From NCBI GenBank assembly GCA_020543525.1, contig JAHYIO010000027.1, positions 124,001 to 188,000 on the forward strand: 64,000 nucleotides of DNA, read 5' to 3'. Source of the stretch: Coriolopsis trogii. Taxonomy: Eukaryota; Basidiomycota; Agaricomycetes; Polyporales; Polyporaceae. This document shows positions 12,401-23,403 of this stretch, piece by piece. The position numbers and the translations under genes are program-made. How positions within the stretch are numbered: position 1 is the stretch's first letter; each line of letters starts with the position of its first letter. The notes under the pieces are model-generated. The model saw only the letters and a list, made by a program, of their open reading frames with translations, was not told the origin of the DNA and did not search any database.

Positions 12401-15400
12401 ATGGATTACGACCGCTACGACGCTTTCCTCCACCACATCTTCAAACAGACCCAGGGTGACGCCTGGTTCCGCCCCAACGAGGACAACATCGCAGTCGGTG
12501 TCGCCCTTCGTGTGGACAATGGCGAATACCGCGTCTTTCCCTACGAGAACCTCGGACTAGAGCCTTTTGAGGCTGCAGTCCGGGTCCTCAACCCTGCCGT
12601 CGCCGTCAAGGTCCGCAGTGCTGCGGTGCACGCCGCCTTCTCCGAAGTGTACGTGCATCCTATCCCTTCATTCGTGCCCGCGGGGTATTGACTATCCTAC
12701 AGTGGACCGGAAGACAAGTCCATCTACATTGACGCCAACACGCGTATCCAAATTTTGGACACCATGGTTGATCTACCAACGGCTGACAAGGAGCAGAGCG
12801 CGGCCTTCATTGTGAGTACCTTCGTTCGCTTCGCGCTCCGGTCGACGAAACCCACACCATGTCCGATGTGTGTGCGGTGCACGGCAACAACTCGCCATAG
12901 CGCGAGTGGGATTGATTGACCGTCCTCTCCCCATTCCCGCGTCAAGTCGAACATTGCGCGCGCGCGTCATCCGGCCCTTTCCAGATCGGTTGCTATTGCG
13001 CCCGATCTTATTCGTTGAGACACCCGCAGTCGACGGTCGATCTCGACTTTGTGTTGCGGCGCTTGTTAGGTTTCCCCGACCCCTATCCTTTCGCCGGCTC
13101 CCCGCACACGACGGGCTCATGGCGAGCGTCATGCTTTTCCGGAGTAACGGTCTCAGGGCCCCGAACTCTTGCCACGATCGCAAGTGTATGAGACACGTTA
13201 TCGGAATCTGACTTTGCTTTCCAGCGTGACGAGCGCGTCTTGGTCGTATGGTCAGACTCGATCGACAACATCATCCCGATCTGTCACGACTTTGAAGAGC
13301 GCCTCATCAAGCTACTTTGGCGCTCTCGTCCAGGAGCCTTCCCAGGTTCACATCCTACGAGTTCAACAAGTCACCCGGCAAGCACAAGTGGTGAGTCGTG
13401 TTTTATAAGCTCGAACCGTGCTTCTTTGCGTTCTTGCCTCCGGATATCGCAGATAGGAGACGTCCAGTCTTCTAGCGGCGCGCGAAGTCCTTTGTCCAGC
13501 TGATTAACTTCGAAGCGTCTCGCCTTTCCGTCCTTCTCTGATTGCCCTTCGAATAACTATCTCCGCTCAATCTCTTTCGAGTGCTTTCGTGTCACTTTCT
13601 TCATTTGTGATCTTGGGCTGCGACGCTGTTCCTTCTCTTCCTTATCACCGCCGTAACATGCTGAACATGAACGATCCTTCCAGGCTCCATTTCGGGACAC
13701 TCGCTCCAGGCCCTCAACACACGTCTCTCGAATAGTCAGCTGCGTAATTCCGTCGCACCGGGCACTCCTGGCACAGGCACGCCTAATGTACCTGGCACTC
13801 CTCGAGGGATCTTTGTCGGCTCAGGAGGCGTACTGGGTATGAGCGCTGAAGAGCTGGCGCTTGGGGACGAGAAGAATGCTACTGTGAAGGAGTCGGCTGT
13901 TGAGCGGAAACCGAAGACGAAGAGGACATGGTGGGGCGGTAAGAAGACCATCTCGAGCGAGGAGTCGAGCACGCTCGACAGCTATGCCGATGTGGAGGCA
14001 GGACCGGAACCACGGAGACCTATGCTCCTTGCGCCGATCTACAACGGATTGGCCGCAGGTCTTAGCGCATGTGAGTATTCCTGTGTTGGTCATGGTTATC
14101 CGTATGCGCTTGGGCTGACGAAGTGCAGTCTTCATTGGCAATGGTGTCAACATCCTGCTCGAAGAAGTCCAACTCGACGGTAACTGGATCCGCTTGGCGT
14201 TATGTGCCGTCCTCCCCCTCTTCTTCTGCGTATCCCTGGTATGTCTCCTTGTTGTATATTAAGCCCCTGAACTGATGTGCGGTTCATTCGATAGTTCTTT
14301 GCGCTCCAGATCGTCCAGAATATCTCTATGGCGATTGGTCCTATTGCTCAATATCATAAGAACTCGAAGTACTACTCTGCAGTTCCGCCCCGTCCAAATA
14401 AAGCCGTCGATAACAACTTGCCTCACATCACGATCCAAATGCCCGTCTACAAGGAAAGCTTGGAAACTGTCTTGTGAGTACTTCTCCCATTCAGTAGGGG
14501 ACAGTCGCTGACGGCGGCTTTAGGGCGCCTTCTATCGAGTCTTTGAAGAAGGCGATGCAGACGTACGCACGACAGGGTGGTACTTCTACGATCTTCATCA
14601 ACGACGATGGTCTTCGGCTGCTTCCCGTCGAGGAACGTGATGCTCGCATTCTCTTCTACGCCAACCACGGCATTGGCTGGGTAGCGCGGCCGAAGCACGA
14701 CGATGCCCCAGACGGCTTCAAGCGTGCTGGTCGGTTCAAGAAGGCTTCGAACATGAACTACGGTCTTGCGCTCTCGTTGAAGGCTGAGAAGCATCTCGCG
14801 GAAATCCTCGCTCGGGAGAAGACCACCCGGAACAGCCTAGGTCCCCATGGAGTCAACGAGGAGATGCGTTACGGTATGCAATACACGAACCACGACGGCG
14901 CGGAACAGGGTACCATCAACCAGGGATACGGTCAGCGCGTGCGGTCCATGAGCGACGCCGGTTCGTCTGTCGACGAATGGGAGGACGTCGAGGAGAAGGC
15001 GCTCCAGATGGCCATCGACGAGGTCTACGAGGCGAGCGGACGCAAGTTCCGGCCATGGGCTGCGAACGGCCGCGCTTGCCGTATTGGCGAAATCGTGCTC
15101 ATCGTCGACTCTGACACGATCGTGCCCGAGGACTGCTTGAGGGACGCGGCGCGCGAGATGGCGGAGTGCCCGACGGTGGCTATCATCCAGCACGAGTCGG
15201 ACGTCATGCAGGTCGCACATCACTACTTTGAGAACGGTATCGCGTACTTTACCCGCAGGATCAACAAGTGCATTTCCTTCAGTGAGTCGGCGCGCGCTTG
15301 TCTTCGTTCGTCACGGCGCTAATGACGTCATGCAGGTTGTGCGAACGGTGAGGTTGCGCCCTTTGTCGGACACAACGCGTTCCTCCGTTGGAAGGCCATT

Positions 15401-16528
15401 CAGGATTCTGCTTTCATCGATCCGGCGGATGGTCAGGAGAAGATCTGGTCCGAGTCGAATGTGTCCGAAGATTTCGACATGGCGCTTCGTCTGCAGATGC
15501 GCGGCTATATCATCCGCTGGGCGACCTACTCAAAGGGTGGCTTCAAGGAAGGTGTGTCGCTCACTGTCGACGATGAGCTCAATCGCTGGCAGAAGTACGC
15601 ATATGGTACGTGCAACAAATTTAACTGCGTGCCGGGGAGATGCTCACTAGAGGCGCCTGTAGGGTGTAACGAGTTGCTCTTCAACCCCATCTTCCAGTGG
15701 TGGCGCAAGGGTCCTATCGCGCACCAGATCCACAGGTTCTTGTGGTCGAACGCGCCTCTGCATTACAAGTTCTCAATGATGGCGTACATGTTCTCCTATT
15801 GTGAGTATCCTAGAGCTGTATTTTGTACGAGTGCGGACGAGTTACTGATGTTTTTGCTCAGATGGTATCGCTGCCGCCATTACCATTAGTGTGATCAACT
15901 ATGTGTTGCTCGGCTTCCAGTTCCCTGTGGACGGTTTCTACATGCACAGTTTCGAGGTCTGGCTCGCGACGACGGTCGTCTTTTATGGGTCCGGGAACGT
16001 CGGGTTTACGCTCCTTGAGTACCGTCTTGGAGAGAAGCCGATCATGACAGCGCTCTTTGAGAATATCATCTGGATGCCGTTCTTGTATGTGATTTCTGCT
16101 CATCGTTTAGGGACATTCCAACTGACGATTCTCACAGCTTCTTCTTCTTCGGTGGTCTCTCCATCCCCGTGTCTCAGGCCATCCTGGCGCATTGCTTCTC
16201 GTACAACATGACGTGGGGTGCGACGAAGAAGGAAGTCGAACGGTCCAACTTCTTCAAGGAGGTACCTAAGATCTTCAAGCGCTTCTGGTTCTCGTGGCTC
16301 TGCTCTTGGATCCTCGTCGCTGCCATGGTCATCCTCAGCACGCCCATTGTGCCAATAGAGTGGCGCATTGACGGCTCAGCATGGGCCGTTATCTTCCCGC
16401 TCGCGGTTGTCGTGGGCTGCCATATCCTCTTCCCGGTACGTGTTCTCGTGCGGCTTGTCATGACGATCCGACTGACTCTTGTATCGCAGGTTGTGCTCAA
16501 CCCCTGGTTGATGATCTTCTCATACTGA
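12401..16528 (+). CDS. family 2 glycosyltransferase, processive polysaccharide synthase (fungal GT2/TFT1-like)
   Basis: Plasma-membrane GT2 enzyme of the chitin/cellulose/hyaluronan synthase superfamily. The closest family I recognise is the fungal type-2 glycosyltransferase needed for hyphal growth in some pathogens; the sugar donor is unknown. Twelve exons: 12401..12648, 12703..12811, 13225..13390, 13684..14070, 14129..14238, 14295..14473, 14524..15281, 15336..15605, 15663..15800, 15862..16084, 16138..16435, 16490..16528; 2925 nt, 974 aa. The conserved N-terminal domain opens MDYDRYDAFLHHIFKQTQGD. Two membrane helices follow (GLSAFFIGNGVNIL, LALCAVLPLFFCVSLFFA). The catalytic core has NDDG (426-429), DSD (595-597) and SEDFD (696-700). 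The site where chitin and cellulose synthases carry QxxRW reads ELNRW (733-737). C-terminal helices follow. Introns 2 (413 nt) and 3 (293 nt) are unusually long and flank the Ser/Pro/Gly-rich linker. I call it GT2 rather than chitin synthase because no chitin-synthase EDRxL block is present. Confidence 0.9.
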
Positions 16529-17748
16529 TCGACAAGACGCATGATTGAACCATTGAACTCGCATGTCTCATATACCACTACGATACCTGGATACGGACGA
16601 TCGACTACGTTATTGCTGCATGTTGCGCTCGGTCCGTACCTTGACTCAGTCCAGTCCCCTCACCTCGCACGCTCCTTTTTTACACCTTGTCGCGCGGCGC
16701 GCAGATCGCTCATTAGAACGCATTACACATGGCGCGTGTCCCAAAGAGGGAAAGTTCACGTCCATGTTTCTGCCGCGCACTTGATGGACCGCTTCAATGA
16801 CTCTCAATACCTTGTATCATGCTACGGACGTTGCATCTCATAGTATTAATAGCCACCCTCGCCCCCAGCCTCACTCTCACCCTTACCCTCCACCTCATCC
16901 TCACCTCCAGCCTCACCTCCAGCCTCACCGTTACGACACCCACTCCTACCCCCCAACACCAAATCCGCTTGCATTTACGTATACTGTCACACATTACATC
17001 AATCGACTTTGTGCTTGCTCTTGATCGTCCGTTTGTCCGTTCTCGCTCCTATCATGTCCTGTTGTTACTGGCTGTTGCTGCTCTACCTCTACTGTGACCT
17101 GTACTCATTTTCCCATGGTGATCTTCTCTACTGCACTCACGACTAGAAAGTTTGCAAAGACATCGCGAATGTTGCTGATCTGTGTCGACTCGTGCGTTGA
17201 CTTAAGCTTGCTACTCGCGTTGTGGAAGTTGACGGAGGTAATGTCGTGCATCTATATCACTCTCGATGTGTCTCTCGTTCTCACATGCGCATCGTAAAGG
17301 TCGTATTCAATGGCCACAGCTTGCAGGTGGTAGTATGTAGACTGTGCGATGATGGTAGGCAATCGTCAACCCGATTGTTTCGGAGAAGGGAGTGATCCAG
17401 CGCTTGTCATCCGACGCCCGGAACGGGTGCGAGAAACGCTGGGCGACCTTCGTTCTCTACTCTCTGCACGACAACGGACTCGGTCTGTGGAAGATCCGGA
17501 TCCCTTTATGTCTTTCGATTCGATTCTTCTGCATCGATCAGGATGGCTGTCTTCAATGCATACAGTGTTCATCTCCTGTCATCATCATCCCAGTTTTCCT
17601 GTCATCCCCGTGCCAGTTTTCCATAAAAACCTCGGATGACTAGTACTTGGAAAGGCCCCCCCCTGCGCGACCAACTCTCTACATCCTTTCGTGATCCCTT
17701 TCTTGCTCTTGTGCTGATATCTGTGGTTCTCCTCGACATATCTGCATT
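16529..17748. other. intergenic between GT2 synthase and PKS
   Basis: I searched this stretch specifically for an acyl-carrier starter (SAT) domain that might precede the PKS and found none on the + strand. The part at about 16852-16930 is a CCTCACC/CCAGCCTCA-type pyrimidine-rich low-complexity tract. The last 100 nt before 17749 are pyrimidine-rich and fit a fungal core promoter or 5' UTR. Confidence 0.6.
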
Positions 17749-20700
17749 ATGACTACCACCCAGGCTCGCGACTCCATCGCTATCGTCGGGATGGCCGTCC
17801 AATTTCCAGGCGCTGACGATGCGGATGCGCTTTGGGAGTTGCTCAAGTCGGGCTCGAACACCTTGTCCCAGGTATGCCAACTGCCACTCGCAGTGCACCA
17901 ATCTGACATTCACTTGCTATGAAGATACCTCCGGATAGGTTCGACGGTTCGCGCTACTGCGACCGGGATCAGCGCTCCGGACGAATGTTGAACACCACAT
18001 ATGGCAACTTCATGCAGGGCGTGGACGCGTTCGACAACAGCTTCTTTCACATATCACCAAGGGAGGCGAGGAGCATGGATCCCCAGCAGCGCCTGCTCCT
18101 GCGCCTTGCCTATGATGCGCTGGAAAACGCGGGCTATACTCCGGACGCGACGCCGACGTTCGATACCGACACGTTCGCTACGTTTGTCGGTGTCTCCACA
18201 GGCGATTATGTCCATAATCTTCGCCATGCTATCGATGTTTACTACAGCACCGGTGCGTGAATTTCCGACGGCTCACGTTGGCATTGTGGTGAATCTCGCT
18301 TCATTCCAATGACAGGTACTTTGCAGTCTTTCCTCAGTGGCAAGATCGCCTACGCTTTCGGCTTCAGCGGTCCATCGATGGCTCTTGACACAGCATGCTC
18401 CTCTTCCCTTGTAGCGATTCATCAAGCATGCCGCGCGCTACAGAACGGCGACTGCAATGCGGCGCTCGCCGGCGGCGTGAATGTGATGACAAGTCCCGAC
18501 GTATGTATCGAAGCTCCGCATATTCTTGCTCGGTTGACACAAACTGCAGATGTACCTTGGCCTATCTCGGGGCCACTTTCTCAGCGAAACGGGCCAATGT
18601 CGGCCTTGGGACGCCTCCGCAGACGGTTACTGTCGTTCCGAAGGCTGTGGTCTATTCGTTCTCAAGCGTATGGAGGATGCGGTCGCCGAGAATGACAGGA
18701 TCCTGGGCGTCATCCGCGGAATCGAGGTCAACCAGTCCGGGAATGCGCGATCGATCACCCACCCACATGTCCCTACCCAGGTCGCGCTCTTCCAGAAGCT
18801 CATCAACAGCCTTGGCGTGAAACCTCACGATGTCAGCGTCGTGGAATGTCACGGTACTGGCACTCAAGCAGGAGACCCCACTGAACTCGAGGCTATTCGC
18901 GCTGTGTTTGCAGTGGATCGTGCCCCGGACAACCCACTCCATATCACCTCTGTGAAAGCTAACATAGGGCACGCCGAAGCTGCGTCTGGGGCGGCGAGTC
19001 TCGCGAAGCTCATATTGATGATGCGCGAGCAGACCATTCCCAGACACGTCTCATTCAAGTGCCTCAACCCTCGTATTCCTGATCTCTCCCTCGACAATGT
19101 GCGCATCGACACAACGAACGCTCCGTGGGAATCAATGGAGAAACGCCTGGCCCTGCTGACGAACTTTGGGGCATCGGGATCGAACGCTGCCTTGCTGCTT
19201 GAGGAATATATGCCACCTGCGAAGACGGAGCGTCGCCGCAGCTCTCTTGGTCTTGTCGTTGGGACGTCGTGCAGATGCATCACAGCGCTTGAGAAAAGTC
19301 GCGCTGCGTACATCGCCACACTCGAAAGCATGGGCGACGAGGACATCATGGCACTCGACGCCTTTGCGTATACGGCTACCGCACGAAGACAACTGCACGA
19401 TTATCGTATTTCCGCAAGTGGCATGTCCAAGGAAGAGGTCCTTCGGGATCTACGAGGAGCGCATGTGGTGGAGGTGGGCCCCGCGCGAGACGTCGTCTTC
19501 GTCTTCTCTGGCCAAGGCTCTCAATATCTCGGCATGGGCGCTGAGCTGTACGCGAACGTTCCTGGGGTAACCCACATTGTGGATGAGTGCGACCGTATCC
19601 TGATCAACTGGGGCTTCCCGAGTATCCTCAACGTCTTCCGAAGCTCCAAGTCACTCAGTGGCAACCCTGGGGACGCTCCATGTTTTGTAGCTGTTCAATC
19701 GGGACTCTTCGTCTTGGAATACGCGCTTGGCGAGCTCTGGAAATCATGGGGAGTTGAACCATGCGCAGTCATGGGTCATAGGTATGTCCAAATTTTGGCG
19801 CACTACAGCATGCACAAAGTCTGACCACCTGGTATAGCTTCGGCGAAATTGCAGCACTGACAATTGCAGGAGTACTGACCTTGAAGGACGGACTCATGGT
19901 GGCGGCGACACGCGCGCGTCTCATATCGCGTAAATGTATACCGAACGTCACCGGTATGACTTCCGTCCGTGCATCTGTTGACGACGTCCGGTCCATTCTC
20001 ATCGAGGGAGCGGGTCTGGAGATTTGCTGTCACAACAGGTCCGTAAAATTGAATTCATATCCACAATGACTACTGACAACCACGGCATGCAGTGAATCCA
20101 GTTGCACAGTAGGTGGTGAACTCGAAGCCTTGAATAAATTCGAGCAGCTGTGCGCTGCTCAAGGCGTGCAGCACACGCGCCTAGATGTTCCCTACGCGTA
20201 TCATTCAGAAGCGATGGATGCTATCCTGGACGACCTCCGCGCGCTCGGCGAAAGCATCACGTTCTCCGCCCCGCGAATACCTATCATCTCCAACGTTACA
20301 GGGGAGCTAATCCAGCCTGGGGACACAGCGGCGTACAGTACGGACTATTTTGCACGCCACTGTAGAGAACCTGCACGATTCCGCGAAGCCGTGGCAGACT
20401 TCCGGTCCTCGCTTGATACATCCACGATCGCCTGTTGTATCGAGCTTGGACCTCATCCTACTACCTTGTCCCTCCTTCGCGGCCTCCAGTCAAATGGGGC
20501 CCCTCTCCTTCTTCCTTCCCTGCGCAAGGACGGGACAGGCTTCCGAGTTCTGTGCAGCACGCTATCTCAACTGTACTGCACCTCAGTCCCGATCCGGTGG
20601 AGGAAGGTGTTTGCCGACGTCGCACCCGAGGCAGAGCTCGTAGATCTTCCTCGTTATCCGTTTGCGGATACCCGTTTCTGGGTACCATATGAGGAGAAGC

Positions 20701-23064
20701 TGCAGCCCGTCAAGGTCCCCGAATCTTCGTTTGCTGGTCCGATGCCTTCGGAAGTGGCCGTAGTCGAGAAGGACATCGTAAGCTTAGCAGAGCTCATCCT
20801 CGGACATCAGGTCGCTGGCGTGCCCCTATGCCCTGCGTCTGTGTACGCTGAACTTGCCCTATCTGCTGCTCGTTTGGTTCTAGCCGAGGGATCGCAGATG
20901 GGAGCCGAGGACGTGTTGGAGCTGTCACACTGCACGTATGCAAAGGCACTGATTTATGACCCAGGACGGACAACCAAACTCCGCATCGAACTGTCTCCGT
21001 CGCAGCAGTTACACGCTGGGACATTCACCATCTCGTCCATTGACATTCGAGGAGGCGCATCCCAACTGCATTGCTCCGGGGCGTACAAACGGAAGGCGGC
21101 AGAGGGGAGCCGCGTCAAACTCCAGTACGCCAAGCCCACGCTCGTGCGCGAGATCCAGACCGTCGTGTCGGACGTACTGGGCGCGAAGCGGGAGACGTTC
21201 AGTACGCGGACCATCTACGACTTACTGTTCCCCCACATCGTTTCCTACTCCGAGGCGTATCGTACCATACAACACCTGACCATCAACACTTCGCACTCTA
21301 CCGCGTATGCCATCGTCCAGCTACCAGACCCCAGGTCTCCCCTATCCACAGCCTCGTACGTGGTCCATCCTATATTCGTCGATACCTTATTCCATGTGGC
21401 AGGATTCCTGGTCAACTTCACGTCGGGAATGGACGGCAAGGACGCCTTCATTTGCTCACAGGTCGATAAAATCAAGGTCTTACCAGACCTGATCGACCTG
21501 TCTGCGCGGTACGGGGTGTACGCGTCCGTGGTGCATGTGGCCCAAGCCTTCGCAGTGGTGGACGTGTATGCCCTGGAACACGATAACAGTGAACGTCGTG
21601 TCGTGGCGCGCGTGAAGGGAGTGCGGTTCAACAAGGTGGCGATGGCGAGCCTCACTCTCGCTCTGAAGGCCGGTGCGGGTGTGAGCGACGACGCTCCGCG
21701 GGTTGGGACAAAGAACTCACCTCACTTCGCAACCCATGTTCCCGTCCCACTAGTCTTTAACCCTATCGCAGTTGCAGCAGCAACACCAGTGGCGCCACTG
21801 CACGAGCGCAGCTTGCAAGACGCTGTCCTCGAGATCATCTCAGAGACCTCTGGTACACCAAAGCGCGACATCGGATGGGACGCGCAGCTCTCCCATCTGG
21901 GCATCGACTCTCTCATGATCTGGGAGCTTGTCTCGCGTCTTCAGGCTATAATTCCCCCAGGTTCTGTCGATACGCACTCGCTCGCTTGCGCGTCAACCGT
22001 CGCGGAGCTCGTCCAGATTGTCATGGATAATACTGCCTTTCGGCAGCGCGAGCCGTCCGTTGCAGGGAGCCTTGCGACCCTATGTGATGCCGACGGAGAT
22101 GATATTGAACACGACAGATGTGGCTCCTCGGACAAGCGTCTCCGCGGGTCCACTTCGCAGAGTGCTGGCCCGGAACTCCTTCGCATACAGGACGCCAGGA
22201 GCGGGAGTGCGCGTAATACGCCTCTTGTTCTCATCCATGACGGCAGCGGGCTCATCAATCCATATCTCAAGCTCGCTTCTCTTAATTGCGAAGTCTGGGG
22301 TATACAGAACTCCAGATACATTGCGGATCCTGCGCTCTGTAGTGTACACCCTAGGCAAGAGCTGGCGTCACTGGCGAGTAGTTATGTCAAGTTGGTGACG
22401 AGCTCGCTGTGGAAGGGTGGGCCGTATCCAGACACATGCTTCATTGGAGGTGAGTGCTCGAATGACTTCTACCAGCAGGGTCCACGACTGAAACGCCGCA
22501 CAGGATGGTCTTTCGGAGGAGTCGTGGCGTTCGAGATGGCGCGACAACTGCTCTCGCTCGGTGTTCGCGTGAAGGGTCTGATCCTCATCGACGCCCCTGC
22601 ACCGCAGACCCAGCGCTCGCTCCCGGATTCCGTCATAGACAGAATGACAGAAGGGACCGCTTCGCCCCGTGTTGCCGAGATCGTCAGGATGCAGATGCGG
22701 TGGGCGACGCACGCTCTTGTTGGGTACAGCCCGACGCGGTACTCGGAGGAGCTCCCCGTCGTTTTCTTGCGCTCGCGCGAGGGAGCCGACCTTGGGACCG
22801 CAATCGTCTGTGACCCCCAAGTGCGCGCGTTCTTGCTGAAGGAGAACGGAGACCTGACGGTCGCGATGTGGGAGGAGGTTCTGGGTCAAAAAGTGCACGT
22901 GTTGGATATACCTGGCGACCATTTCGGAGTGTTCGAAGACGGGAATGTGAGTGCGCATAATGTTCAGCACCAATTCCCTAGTAACTCACTACGCGCTCGA
23001 ATACACGCAGGCAAAGGAGGTCTCTCAGAGGATTCAGCAAGCGATCAGATTACTGGCGGCTTAA
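17749..23064 (+). CDS. non-reducing polyketide synthase, KS-AT-PT-ACP-TE, lacking SAT
   Basis: Iterative type I PKS expected to make an aromatic polyketide from malonyl-CoA. Eight exons: 17749..17871, 17925..18252, 18316..18500, 18550..19781, 19838..20038, 20093..22449, 22504..22946, 23011..23064; 4923 nt, 1640 aa. KS begins only about ten residues in ([13 protein letters not shown]). It has the active Cys in DTACSSS (about 178), His in [12 protein letters not shown] (313) and KANIGH (His 353). AT has [10 protein letters not shown] and the Ser of [10 protein letters not shown] (623), whose codon is split by an intron. The product-template domain has [18 protein letters not shown] (His 928) and [15 protein letters not shown] (Asp 1120). 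There is a single [14 protein letters not shown] (Ser 1296). The thioesterase has GWSFGG (Ser 1478, next to an intron) and GDHFG (His about 1615). No ketoreductase, dehydratase, enoylreductase or methyltransferase is seen. Most fungal NR-PKSs start with a SAT domain of about 350 residues, absent here, and orsellinate synthases often have two ACPs. Tail-to-tail with a P450. The product cannot be told from sequence; an orsellinic-acid-like or longer aromatic is possible. Confidence 0.95.
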
Positions 23065-23403
23065 GTAGTAGGAAGGTGGCCGTCGTTGAAGCTTGAAGCT
23101 TGAAGGGGTGTCGTGCGCTCTTTGTATGTGTTTTGTCAAGGCTGTGCTCCGAACAAGAAAGGAAACTCTAATTCCTCATTGAATCTATCTTCCTCCTCCT
23201 CCTAATGGGTCCTCTACAATGATACTCAGGTTTGGGGAGGAAAACAGGGCATTCGAGTCTACGCAGAACACTATGTAGGTACATTGAATACGAGTCACAA
23301 CACAGGGGTGCCCCGGAAGCCCATATCTCTGACCATATCATAGAGCTACACGGTATAACAGTGCGTCTATTCAGAACACAGTGCACTGGCTCTGGACCAA
23401 GGG
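23065..23403. other. tail-to-tail gap between PKS and P450
   Basis: About 340 nt between the PKS stop and the P450 stop; both 3' UTRs must lie or overlap here. No ORF of note. Confidence 0.6.

Noticed and set aside
16529..17748. possible upstream SAT exons for the PKS
   Set aside because: No GxCxG-type acyltransferase motif or splice-linked open frame found on the + strand.
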